Part shown: one piece after another, positions 44,618-53,055 of the stretch
Layout of the letters: each line of letters begins with the position of its first letter
Position numbering within the stretch: the first letter of the stretch is position 1
Assembly: GCA_024103275.1 (NCBI GenBank)
Contig: JAGFIV010000027.1
Span: 1-64,000, forward strand
Direction: 5' to 3'
DNA length: 64,000 nucleotides
Source of the DNA: Flavobacteriales bacterium
GTDB taxonomy: Bacteria > Bacteroidota > Bacteroidia > Flavobacteriales_F > PHOS-HE28
The notes under the pieces: generated by a model
The model's database searches: none
The model's input: only the letters and a program-made list of their open reading frames with translations
Told to the model about the DNA's origin: nothing
Translations under genes and position numbers: made by a program

Positions 44618-45550
44618 TCAGCGGTCGGTGTATTTCTTGCGGATGATGTAGCCCGGCCGCTTCTTCACCTCGATGAAGCTCTTGCCCACGTATTCGCCCA
44701 GCACGCCCAGCATCACCAGCTGGATGCCCCCGATGAGCAGCACGCTGGCGGTGGTGCTGGTCCACCCCGCCACCACCCTATCGGTGAACAGGAAGGCATA
44801 CAGCACGTAACAGCCGTACAACGCGGCCAAGGTGGCTATGCAAAGGCCGAGCACCGTGGCGATCCGCAAGGGGCGGATGCTGAACGAGGTGATGCCGGCC
44901 AGGGCCAGCCCGGCCATCTTCCGCACGGAATAGCTGCTGCGGCCCGCATGGCGGGGAGCCGGTTCGTACTCCACGGCCTTTTGGTTGAACCCCGCCCACA
45001 CCACCATGCCCCGCATGAACAGGTGCTGCTCACCGCATCCGCGCAACACCTCCACCACGGCGCGGTCCAGCAGGCGGAAATCGGCCGTGCCCGGGCGGAT
45101 GTCCACCGCGGCGAGCCGGCGCGCCATGGCGTAAAAGAGCCGGGACGTGGCCCGCTTGATGAACGGCGTGCGGCGGTCGCGGCGGACGGTGTACACCACC
45201 TCGTGGCCCGCCTGCCATTCCTGGATCAGCCGGGGGATCAGCGCCGGGGGATGCTGCAGGTCGCCGTCCAGGCTCACCACGCAATCGCCGGCGGCGTGGT
45301 CCAGGCCCGCCTTCAGGGCCTGTTGATGCCCGAAGTTGCGCGACAGGATGACGGGCTTCACCTGCGGGTCCTCCCGGTGCAGCCGCTCCAGCAACGCCCG
45401 CGTCCCGTCGGTGCTTCCGTCGTCCACGAACAGGTACTCCACCCGGTGGCCCTGCAGGGCGGCCCGGCAGGCGGCCATGAATTCCACGATGTTGGCCGCC
45501 TCATTGTGGCAAGGCACCACCACCGAGAGCAGGAAATCGTTTTCGCCCAT
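44618..45550 (-). CDS. Family 2 glycosyltransferase with C-terminal membrane anchors (GtrB/DPM-like)
   Basis: ATG 45550 gives 310 aa. The GT-A core has SVVVPCHNEAANI, FVDDGSTDGT and DGDLQHPP (DxD), then two hydrophobic helices near residues 235-260 and 270-295. This is the architecture of polyprenyl-phosphate sugar transferases such as GtrB. It probably loads a sugar onto undecaprenyl phosphate for the neighbouring YfhO-like or C-type membrane transferases (inference). The stop is adjacent to the stop of the YfhO-like gene. TACCTTCG (45606-45613, minus) may be the -7 box. Confidence 0.9.
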   Translation of the reverse strand: MGENDFLLSVVVPCHNEAANIVEFMAACRAALQGHRVEYLFVDDGSTDGTRALLERLHREDPQVKPVILSRNFGHQQALKAGLDHAAGDCVVSLDGDLQHPPALIPRLIQEWQAGHEVVYTVRRDRRTPFIKRATSRLFYAMARRLAAVDIRPGTADFRLLDRAVVEVLRGCGEQHLFMRGMVVWAGFNQKAVEYEPAPRHAGRSSYSVRKMAGLALAGITSFSIRPLRIATVLGLCIATLAALYGCYVLYAFLFTDRVVAGWTSTTASVLLIGGIQLVMLGVLGEYVGKSFIEVKKRPGYIIRKKYTDR

Positions 45551-45605
45551 GGGCCCCTGCGGGATCTCTTGTTCCTCAACCGCGGCGGAGGTGCCACGGC
45601 CCGGC

Positions 45606-45613
45606 CGAAGGTA
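45606..45613 (-). promoter_or_regulatory. -7-like element for the glycosyltransferase
   Basis: TACCTTCG on the minus strand matches TAnnTTCG, 55 nt before ATG 45550. Confidence 0.4.
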
Positions 45614-45646
45614 GGTCGCGGTCCGTCTCCGTTGGCCGGATCGGCC

Positions 45647-45654
45647 TATCTTCG
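45647..45654 (+). promoter_or_regulatory. -7 element of tRNA-Cys
   Basis: TATCTTCG matches TAnnTTCG and ends 10 nt before the mature tRNA. Confidence 0.5.
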
Positions 45655-45664
45655 CGGCCCTCAT

Positions 45665-45738
45665 GGTCGCGTGGCCGAGGGGTTAGGCACAGCTCTGCAA
45701 AAGCTGCTACTGCGGTTCGAATCCGCACGCGACCTCCA
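45665..45738 (+). tRNA. tRNA-Cys(GCA)
   Basis: GGTCGCG/CGCGACC acceptor stem, D-arm GGCCGAGGGGTTAGGC, anticodon stem CAGCT/AGCTG with loop CTGCAAA (anticodon GCA), and T-arm GCGGTTCGAATCCGC form a full cloverleaf. CCA is encoded at 45736-45738. It lies between the glycosyltransferase and porZ. Confidence 0.96.
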
Positions 45739-45835
45739 CCAGGCGCCCCGTCACCGGGGCGTTTTGCTTGCCGGGGGCGCCTTATCCATACCGATCACCC
45801 TCCTTTGCCGTTGTGACCCCGAAGCACCCGTACCC

Positions 45836-48205
45836 ATGCGTCCGACCCTAGCCTTGCCCATGGCCCTGTTGATGGGCATGCCGGCGGGATCCCTCGTCGC
45901 CCAACCGGCCATCGGCCAATGGCGCGACCATTTCCAGTACCGGCACACGGTGGCCGTGCTGGCCGCCGGCAGCGACACGTATTGCGCCACTTCCACGGCC
46001 GTGTTCCGATACAACGACCAGTCGGGCGAGACCGAGCGGTACACCAAGGTGAACAGCTTGAACGACGTGAACATCCAGGCCATCGGCTGGAACAGCACGC
46101 TGAACACCCTGCTGGTGGGCTACCGCAACGGCAACCTGGACCTGATCCGCAACGGGCACACCACCAACATGCCCGACATCAAGCGCAGCGGCATGGTGGG
46201 CGACAAGGGCATCTACACCATCAGCAACCGGGACGGCCTGGCATACTTGGGCTGCGGGTTCGGCATCGTGGTGATCGACCTGGAACGGGGCGAGGTGAAG
46301 GATACCTGGCTGATCGGCCCCAACGCCCAACAATTACAGGTGAACAGCATTGCCTTCCACGGCGATTCCATTTATGCGGCCACCCAGGCGGGCCTGTACG
46401 CGGCCTGGCAGCACGCGCCCAACCTGGCCTCCTACACCAGCTGGCACAAACGCACCGACCTGCCGAGTGCCAACGGTGCCTACAGCTGCGTCCTGGAGTT
46501 TGGCGGCCACTTGCTGGTGAACCGGCGTCCCAGCACCGTGCCGGAACTTGAGCTGGACACCCTTTATTACGAGGACAACGGCTGGCACGTGATGACGGAG
46601 GCCTTGGGCGACTTCAACCGGAACATCACGGTTTCGACGGACGGCCAGCGCCTATTGTTGGCGGGGCGCAACCTGGTGCGCGAATTCAACACGGACCTCT
46701 CCTTCGTCGACTACCTCATGGAGATCGGCACGCAGGACCTCAGGCCTCGTGATGCGGTACGCACGGCCCCGGACCGCCTTTGGGTGGCCACGGACGGGAA
46801 CGGGCTCGTGCTTTCCAGGGGCTACAACAACTTCAGCACCATCCATCCCAACGGGCCCGAAAACAATTCCGTGTACCGGATGGCCACGGGCAAGGGGGTG
46901 GTCTATGCCACCACGGGCGGCCTGGCCGGAAACTGGACGAGCCTCTACCGCAAGGAAGGCGTACACTACCTGGTGGACGGGCGCTGGAGCACCGCCAACC
47001 GGGCGAACGACCCGCTGTTCGATTCCGGTGGCAACGACTTCGCCGGATCCCTGAACGATGTGTTGGCCGTACAGGTCGACCCGGACGACCCCATGCACGC
47101 CTTCGTCAGCAGCTGGGACGACGGGATCCTGGAGATGCGCAACGGCCACGGGACGGGCTTCTTCGATGCCAGCAACAGCACCCTGCAACGCTGGCAAAAC
47201 AGCGGCACGAACAACATCCCGACGCAGGTGGCCGGGCTGGACTTCGACGAAAAAGGCAACCTGTGGGCGACCAACAGCAATTGCACCAACCCCATCAGCG
47301 TGCGCATGAAAAGCGGCACCTGGTACGCCATGGGGCCGATCCCCGGCCTGGGCAGCAGCCCCCTGCTGTCCGACATCGTGGCGGCCAAGAATGGCTTCAA
47401 GTGGGTGGTGCTGCCCCGGGCCAGCGGCCTGCTGGTCTTTTCGGACGGCGACACGCCTACGCAGACCGGCGACGACCAGTCCAAGGTGCTCACCACCTTC
47501 GAGGGCGAGGGCAAGTTGCCGTCCATGGACATCTTCAGCGTGGCCGAGGACCTGAACGGGCAGGTGTGGGTGGGCACCGGCAAGGGCATCGCGGTGTTCT
47601 ACAATCCCGACCTGATCTTCTCCGGCGACCACTGGGATTCGCAGCAGATCCTGATCGAGCAGGACGGCAACGTGCAGATCCTGCTGGAAACCGAATCGGT
47701 GAGCGCGATCATCGTGGACGGCGCCAACCGCAAATGGCTGGGCACGCAGACCAGCGGCCTTTTCCTGGTGTCGGCGGACGGCACCGAGCAACTGGCGCAC
47801 TTCACCGCCGCCAACAGCCCGCTGCCCAGCGACAACATCGTGTGCCTGGCCATGGACGATGATACCGGCGAGCTGTTCATCGGCACCGACCTGGGCATCG
47901 TCAGTTACCGGGGCGATGCCATTGCGGGCCGCAAGGTGGCCGACTGCGCCACGGTGTTCCCCAACCCCGTGCGCGAGAGCTTTGCCGGGCCCGTGGCCAT
48001 CACCGGGCTGGTGCGTGACAGCGACGTGCGCATCACCGATGTGGCGGGCAATCTGGTGTACCACACCATCTCCAAGGGCGGGCAGGCCATTTGGCCCGTG
48101 ACCGACATGACGGGCCGGCGCGTGGCCACCGGGGTGTACATGGTGCTGGCCATGGGACCCGACGGGGCGCAGAAATGCAACACCAAAGTGGCCGTGGTCC
48201 GCTAG
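45836..48205 (+). CDS. porZ: PorZ-like type IX secretion protein
   Basis: PorZ is a surface component of the T9SS needed for A-LPS addition to cargo. The ATG at 45836 gives 789 aa with a signal peptide (LPMALLMGMPAGSLVAQ), repeated beta-propeller blades across residues 25-690 (opening IGQWRDHFQYRH), and a C-terminal sorting domain (VFPNPVRESFAGP through NTKVAVVR). The N-terminal IGQWRDH start and the adjacent recO are characteristic. It implies that a complete T9SS exists in this genome. A CTCCTTTG box at 45800-45807 may be the promoter. Confidence 0.88.
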   Translation: MRPTLALPMALLMGMPAGSLVAQPAIGQWRDHFQYRHTVAVLAAGSDTYCATSTAVFRYNDQSGETERYTKVNSLNDVNIQAIGWNSTLNTLLVGYRNGNLDLIRNGHTTNMPDIKRSGMVGDKGIYTISNRDGLAYLGCGFGIVVIDLERGEVKDTWLIGPNAQQLQVNSIAFHGDSIYAATQAGLYAAWQHAPNLASYTSWHKRTDLPSANGAYSCVLEFGGHLLVNRRPSTVPELELDTLYYEDNGWHVMTEALGDFNRNITVSTDGQRLLLAGRNLVREFNTDLSFVDYLMEIGTQDLRPRDAVRTAPDRLWVATDGNGLVLSRGYNNFSTIHPNGPENNSVYRMATGKGVVYATTGGLAGNWTSLYRKEGVHYLVDGRWSTANRANDPLFDSGGNDFAGSLNDVLAVQVDPDDPMHAFVSSWDDGILEMRNGHGTGFFDASNSTLQRWQNSGTNNIPTQVAGLDFDEKGNLWATNSNCTNPISVRMKSGTWYAMGPIPGLGSSPLLSDIVAAKNGFKWVVLPRASGLLVFSDGDTPTQTGDDQSKVLTTFEGEGKLPSMDIFSVAEDLNGQVWVGTGKGIAVFYNPDLIFSGDHWDSQQILIEQDGNVQILLETESVSAIIVDGANRKWLGTQTSGLFLVSADGTEQLAHFTAANSPLPSDNIVCLAMDDDTGELFIGTDLGIVSYRGDAIAGRKVADCATVFPNPVRESFAGPVAITGLVRDSDVRITDVAGNLVYHTISKGGQAIWPVTDMTGRRVATGVYMVLAMGPDGAQKCNTKVAVVR

Positions 48206-48224
48206 GCCACGCAGGCATCCGGAG

Positions 48225-48935
48225 ATGCTGCACACCACCCGGGCCGTGGCGCTCCGCACCTTCAGGCACACCGACAACACGTTGGTGATGAAGGCCTATA
48301 CGGAAGCATTCGGCGCCCGGTCATACCTGGTGCGCACCGGCAAGCGTGGCGGCATGCGCCAGGCACCGGTGCAGCCCTTGGACCGCTTGGAGCTGGTGGT
48401 GACCGAATCGGGGGACCGCGAGATGCACACCGTCCGGGAAATGCGGGTCTTCCTGCCGTACACCAACCTGGCCGCCGACCCCGTGCGGGGGCTGGTGCTG
48501 CTTTTCGCGCAGGAGGTGTTCTACCGCACCCTCCGGGCCGGTGCCCCGGACCCGCCGTTGTTCCACTTCGTCCTGGAGACCTTGGAGACCATCGATTCCG
48601 GCAGGGACCCCGGCGCGGTGCCCGTGCTGCTGCTGGTGCGCCTGGCCCACCATTTGGGCATCTTGCCGCAGCCCCCCCCGGATGCCGAAGGGCATTTCGA
48701 CCTGCGCGAGGGCAGCTTCACCAAGGGCAGCCCGGTCCATGCCTTCTGCATGGACCCGGAAAGCTCGGCCCTCTTCGCGCGCCTGCTCCACGCCGAGCTG
48801 CAGGGCGCCCCCCTGCCCGTGCCGATGATGCGGCAGAAGGTCCTGCTGGACCACCTGCTCATCTATTTCCGCCTGCATGTGGAGGGCTTTGGCGAACTGC
48901 GCTCGCCCGGGGTGCTGCACGATGTGCTCCGTTGA
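48225..48935 (+). CDS. recO: DNA repair protein RecO
   Basis: RecO loads RecA onto SSB-coated DNA in the RecFOR pathway. The 236-aa protein has the N-terminal OB fold (TTRAVALRTFRHTDNTLVMKAYT) and the helical C-terminal half. No zinc-binding cysteines are visible, as in many Bacteroidota RecO. It lies 19 nt after porZ and overlaps the next short frame, consistent with one transcript. Confidence 0.9.
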   Translation: MLHTTRAVALRTFRHTDNTLVMKAYTEAFGARSYLVRTGKRGGMRQAPVQPLDRLELVVTESGDREMHTVREMRVFLPYTNLAADPVRGLVLLFAQEVFYRTLRAGAPDPPLFHFVLETLETIDSGRDPGAVPVLLLVRLAHHLGILPQPPPDAEGHFDLREGSFTKGSPVHAFCMDPESSALFARLLHAELQGAPLPVPMMRQKVLLDHLLIYFRLHVEGFGELRSPGVLHDVLR

Positions 48936-48979
48936 GCGGCAGCTGCTGCGGGCTCGTGGACGCGCCCGGGAGTCCCGTC

Positions 48980-48987
48980 TATTTTCG
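48980..48987 (+). promoter_or_regulatory. -7-like element for ptrB
   Basis: TATTTTCG matches TAnnTTCG and ends 22 nt before ATG 49010. Confidence 0.4.
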
Positions 48988-49009
48988 CCGATCCCGCCGC
49001 ACGTCCGTG

Positions 49010-51109
49010 ATGAAATCAACCACCCTGCCACCGCCCCCCGCAACAATCCGGAAAAACCACGTCACCGTGGTGCACGGGCGGAAACGGAATGATCCGTTCG
49101 CCTGGCTCAGGGTTTCCGAGGAACAACGGCGCTCACCCGTTCCCGACGGGCACACCCGGCTGGTAACGGACCACCTCCGCCTGGAGAACGCCTATACGGA
49201 GGCCGTGCTGGCACCCGTGGCCGGGCTGCGCGAAGCGCTTTACCGGGAAATGAAGGGGCGCATCAAGCAGAGCGACCTCAGCGTGCCCTACCGCGAAAAC
49301 GGCTACTGGTACCGCTTCCGCTTTGACGAGGGGGCCGAATATCCCGTGCACATGCGGGCCCGCGTGGCCGAAGACCGCGACCGGGTGCCGGAGGTGTTCA
49401 CGGACTTCCTCGACGAGAACGCCATGTCGGCCGGGCACGACTATTTCGACCTGGCCGACTTCGAGATTGCGCCCGGCAACCGCCTGATGGCGTATAGCTT
49501 GGATACCACGGGCCGCAGGTGCTATGAGATCCGCTTCCGCGACCCCGACACCGGGCAGGAACTGCCGGAGGTGATCACCCATGCCGCCGACGGCGGGGCC
49601 TTTGCCGATGACCGCACCTTCTTCTATGTGCGCAAGGACCGCAGCCTGCGCAACGCCCGCGTGTACCGGCACATCATCGGCACCGACCCATCGGCCGACG
49701 TGCTGGTGTACCACGAGCGGAACCGCGCATTCAGCTGCGAGGTTTACCGCAGCCGGTCCGACCGGTATGTGGTCATTTCCACCGAGAGCACGCTGTCCAG
49801 CGAGCACCGCCTGCTGCCCGTGGACGACCCCATGGGGGAGTTCCGGGTGCTTTTCCCGCGCGGACGCCGGCACGAGCTGAGCATCATGCACGTCCCGGGC
49901 AAGTTCTATCTGCTCACCAACTGGAAGGCCCGGAACTTCCGTTTGATGGAATGCCCGGAAGACTCCACGGAAAAGACAAGCTGGAAGGAAGTGGTGCCCC
50001 ATCGCGGGAACGTGCTGCTGGAGGATGTCACCGTGTTCCGCGACCACTTGGTGCTCACCGAACGGGAGGAGGGGCTGGTGCACCTGCGGGTGATCCAGAT
50101 CGGCACCGGCAAGGAGCACCAGATCAAGTTCCACGACCCGGCGTATGTGGCCTTCGCAGGCACCAACCCCGAGTGGGACACCACCCGGTTCCGCTACGGA
50201 TACACCTCGCTCACCACCCCGTCCAGCGTGTTTGAACACGACCTGGTTTCCGGCCGTGACCGCTTGCTGAAACAACAGGACGTGTTGGGCGGCTTTGATC
50301 CGGCCCAGTATGTCAGCGAGCGCATCTGGGCCAGGGCGGCCGACGGCACCCGGGTGCCGATCAGCCTGGTGCACCGGCGCGATCTGGCCATGGACGGGCG
50401 TGCGCCGCTGCTGCTGTACGGCTATGGGGCTTATGGGATCAATGTGGAGCCGGTGTTCAGCAGCGCACGCCTGAGCTTGCTGGACCGGGGCTTCGTGTAT
50501 GCCATCGCCCATGTCCGCGGCGGTGAGGAGCTGGGCCGGGCCTGGTACGAGGATGGGCGGATGGAGCACAAGCCGAACACGTTCACCGACTTCATTGCGT
50601 GTGCCGAGCAGCTGGTGGCCGACGGCCACGCGGACCACAGGCGGCTCTATTGCATGGGCGGCAGCGCCGGGGGCCTGTTGGTGGGGGCGGTGATGAACAT
50701 GCGGCCCGACCTGTGGGACGGCGTGGTGGCCGAAGTGCCCTTCGTGGACGTGGTGAACACCATGCTGGACGACAGCCTGCCGCTCACTACCGGTGAGTAT
50801 GACGAGTGGGGCGACCCGCGGCAGGCCGATGCTTTCATGCGGATGCTTTCCTATTCGCCCTATGACAACGTCCGCGACGCCTCCTATCCGGCCTTGCTGG
50901 CCACCACGGGCTTCCACGACAGCCAGGTGCAGTATTGGGAACCGGCCAAATGGGTGGCACGCCTGCGCGAGCATCAGCGGGGGAAGGCACCCTTGCTGCT
51001 GTGGACCAACATGGAAGCGGGGCATGGCGGTGCCACGGGCCGGTTTGAGCAGCTCGCCGAGATCGCGCGCATATACGCCTTCCTGCTCCTGCGGGCCGGC
51101 CTCGCCTAG
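49010..51109 (+). CDS. ptrB: Oligopeptidase B (S9A prolyl oligopeptidase family)
   Basis: PtrB cleaves short peptides after basic residues. The ATG at 49010 gives 699 aa. An N-terminal beta-propeller domain is followed by the hydrolase domain with Ser552 (GGSAGG), Asp637 (HDSQV) and His672 (GHGG), the catalytic triad. There is no signal peptide, as usual for the cytosolic form. It is transcribed after recO with its own possible -7 box. Confidence 0.92.
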   Translation: MKSTTLPPPPATIRKNHVTVVHGRKRNDPFAWLRVSEEQRRSPVPDGHTRLVTDHLRLENAYTEAVLAPVAGLREALYREMKGRIKQSDLSVPYRENGYWYRFRFDEGAEYPVHMRARVAEDRDRVPEVFTDFLDENAMSAGHDYFDLADFEIAPGNRLMAYSLDTTGRRCYEIRFRDPDTGQELPEVITHAADGGAFADDRTFFYVRKDRSLRNARVYRHIIGTDPSADVLVYHERNRAFSCEVYRSRSDRYVVISTESTLSSEHRLLPVDDPMGEFRVLFPRGRRHELSIMHVPGKFYLLTNWKARNFRLMECPEDSTEKTSWKEVVPHRGNVLLEDVTVFRDHLVLTEREEGLVHLRVIQIGTGKEHQIKFHDPAYVAFAGTNPEWDTTRFRYGYTSLTTPSSVFEHDLVSGRDRLLKQQDVLGGFDPAQYVSERIWARAADGTRVPISLVHRRDLAMDGRAPLLLYGYGAYGINVEPVFSSARLSLLDRGFVYAIAHVRGGEELGRAWYEDGRMEHKPNTFTDFIACAEQLVADGHADHRRLYCMGGSAGGLLVGAVMNMRPDLWDGVVAEVPFVDVVNTMLDDSLPLTTGEYDEWGDPRQADAFMRMLSYSPYDNVRDASYPALLATTGFHDSQVQYWEPAKWVARLREHQRGKAPLLLWTNMEAGHGGATGRFEQLAEIARIYAFLLLRAGLA

Positions 51110-51123
51110 GTGTCCGGGCCGGA

Positions 51124-51351
51124 TCAGGGCAACCGCTCCGCCATCACGATGTCCTCCGGCCGCACCGCGATCGCGTCGCGGGGCTGGCTGGCATCGCGCC
51201 GTGCCCGTTCATACTCGCCGATGGAGGCGAAATGCAGCAGGCGGCCCGCTTGGGTGCCGGCTTCCCAAACCACGCCGAAGACCTCACGCCCACTGCGCAG
51301 CCGGAAGCGGCAATGTGCATGCATGAAGTCGCGGATATCGGGCAGGCCCAT
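51124..51351 (-). CDS. Conserved small protein (75 aa), possibly regulated by a palindrome
   Basis: This short soluble protein (MGLPDIRDFMHAHCRFRLRS) is rich in beta structure and Arg and has a compact SH3/Sm-like look, with DAIAVRPEDIVMAERL at the end. I do not recognise a named family. Its start abuts a perfect palindrome (51352-51368) and a -7 box (51368-51375), which points to a self-contained, regulated unit. Confidence 0.7.
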   Translation of the reverse strand: MGLPDIRDFMHAHCRFRLRSGREVFGVVWEAGTQAGRLLHFASIGEYERARRDASQPRDAIAVRPEDIVMAERLP

Positions 51352-51368
51352 GGTGCAACAGTTGCACC
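51352..51368. promoter_or_regulatory. Perfect 17-bp palindrome abutting the 75-aa gene
   Basis: GGTGCAAC-A-GTTGCACC is a perfect inverted repeat that fills the whole stretch between the -7 box and the ATG. It would span the predicted transcription start, a position suited to a repressor operator. Confidence 0.6.
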
Positions 51369-51375
51369 GAAAATA
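51368..51375 (-). promoter_or_regulatory. -7 element of the 75-aa gene
   Basis: TATTTTCG on the minus strand matches TAnnTTCG and touches the palindrome. Confidence 0.5.
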
Positions 51376-51462
51376 ATTGATGCCGGCCTGCCCTGCCCGA
51401 TGAAAAGATCAACAAGGGATCGGTTTCTGTTGATAAGTGCGCAAGGTCCGCCCCAGTGCCGT

Positions 51463-52944
51463 TCACCCCTTTTCCACGCCCACCCTGATCTTCTTGCCCA
51501 CGGTGAGGTGGCGGAAATTCATCCCTTGGTTCAGGTGCTTGAGGTCCTCCACGCTCACGCCCGGGTAGCTCTTGGCGATCTCCCACAAGGTGTCGCCCGG
51601 CTGGATGGTGTGGTAGATGTATCCGTTGTCCCCTTCCGTGGCAGGTGCGGCGTTGGCCTCGTCCTTCCCCGCCGTTTCGGCTGCGACGGAATGCCCGGTG
51701 TCCTGGCGATGCAGCACCAGGCACTGGCCCACCCGGATGTGGTCGCCCTTCAGGTGGTTCCAGCGGCGCAGGTCGTGCAGGCTTACCCGGTGCCGTTTGG
51801 CGATCAGGCCCAACGATTCGCCGCTGCGCACCACATGCGTATAGGTTTTCGTGGCCGTGCCGCCGGCCTGCACCCTGGCGGTGGCCGGCGCCGGCGCGCT
51901 CAGGTCCGGCCGATAGGACCGCGCGATGGTGTCCTCCTGTTGGATGAAGGCGGCCACATTCGATTCGGGGATGTACACCACGGCCGGCCAATCCATCACG
52001 GGCACCACCCCGGCCTTGAACACGGGGTTCAGGTCCCGGATCTCCTGTTGGTCGGCGCCGATCAGTGCGGCCAGCTTGTCCAGCTCCAACGGGTAGCGCA
52101 CGTGGATGGTGTCCACCTCATAGGCGCAATAGTTGGGGATGATCGGATAGATGTTGTGGTCCGCCGCGTGGTGGAAGATGTAGTTCACGGCGATGAAGGC
52201 GGGCACGTATCCGCGCGTCTCCCTCGGCAGGAAATCGTAGACCTTCCAGTAGTCCAAGGCGCCACCGGCGCGGCGGATGGCCTTGTTGACGTTGCCCGGC
52301 CCGCAATTGTAGGCGGCCAGGGCCAGCTCCCAATCACCGAACACCTCGTACAGGTCCTTCAGGTAACGGCAGGCGGCATCGGTGCTCTTGTAAATGTCGC
52401 AGCGCTCATCCACGTAACTGTCCACCCGCAGGCCATAGAGCTTGCCCGTGCCGATGATGAACTGCCACAGGCCCACGGCCGCCGCCCTTGAGCGGGCCCC
52501 GGGGTAAAGCGCGCTCTCCACCACGGCCAGGTATTTCAGTTCCTGGGGCAGGCCGTAGCGGTCCAGTGCCTGCTCGAAGGTGGGGAAATACAGGTGGGCC
52601 AGCCCCAGCATGCGTGCTGTCTGTTCCTGTTTCCGCTGGGCGTACATATCGATGTAGGACCGCACCGGCGCATTGTAGGTGAGCTTGAAGGGGCTGCGTT
52701 CATCCAGCTCCAGGAGCCGCTCCCGGTACACGCTGTCGGGCCAGGAAGGGACCTCCCCGGGCGCGAAGCCGTGAACGTTCAGCACGCCCACATCGGCGGT
52801 GAACGGGTCGTTCTTCAACCACGGCAGCCGGCTGAGCTCGTTGATGCGTTCCAGCACCGGGTCGTCCTGCAGGAGCGAATCCTGTGCAGGGGAGGTGCAA
52901 GGGATGGCAAGCGATAGCAGGAGCAGATACCGGATGATGTGCAT
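51463..52944 (-). CDS. LysM-containing membrane-bound lytic transglycosylase (MltD-like)
   Basis: ATG 52944 gives 493 aa with a signal peptide (IIRYLLLLSLAIPCTSPAQ). The transglycosylase domain has the catalytic Glu143 in VVESALYPGA and AVGLWQF downstream, as in family 1 lytic transglycosylases. Two LysM modules follow at about residues 345-390 and 424-470 (HVVRSGESL, HTIQPGDTL), which bind peptidoglycan. It cuts glycan strands and is probably involved in cell-wall turnover or division. It lies in the envelope run, 111 nt after gatA. Confidence 0.93.
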   Translation of the reverse strand: MHIIRYLLLLSLAIPCTSPAQDSLLQDDPVLERINELSRLPWLKNDPFTADVGVLNVHGFAPGEVPSWPDSVYRERLLELDERSPFKLTYNAPVRSYIDMYAQRKQEQTARMLGLAHLYFPTFEQALDRYGLPQELKYLAVVESALYPGARSRAAAVGLWQFIIGTGKLYGLRVDSYVDERCDIYKSTDAACRYLKDLYEVFGDWELALAAYNCGPGNVNKAIRRAGGALDYWKVYDFLPRETRGYVPAFIAVNYIFHHAADHNIYPIIPNYCAYEVDTIHVRYPLELDKLAALIGADQQEIRDLNPVFKAGVVPVMDWPAVVYIPESNVAAFIQQEDTIARSYRPDLSAPAPATARVQAGGTATKTYTHVVRSGESLGLIAKRHRVSLHDLRRWNHLKGDHIRVGQCLVLHRQDTGHSVAAETAGKDEANAAPATEGDNGYIYHTIQPGDTLWEIAKSYPGVSVEDLKHLNQGMNFRHLTVGKKIRVGVEKG

Positions 52945-53055
52945 GGAAGGGCGAATATCTTGTTTCTTACGCAGCGGCCGCCCCGATGTTGCCCCAAGTA
53001 CCAACGATCGCGGGTTCATGGCCTCGGTGGAAGGGCCATGAAGGTAAGGGCCGGC

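Noticed and set aside
44948-45835. Long N-terminal extension of porZ across tRNA-Cys
   Set aside because: It would run through a tRNA gene and antisense to the glycosyltransferase; the signal peptide begins at 45836.
46652-48280. A long minus-strand open frame (542 codons) opposite porZ
   Set aside because: GC-rich DNA gives long antisense frames. The composition is Val/His/Gly/Arg-rich with no motifs, while the plus strand encodes a convincing PorZ.
49133-51025. A 630-codon minus-strand frame opposite ptrB
   Set aside because: Antisense shadow of the peptidase; the plus-strand frame has the full catalytic triad.
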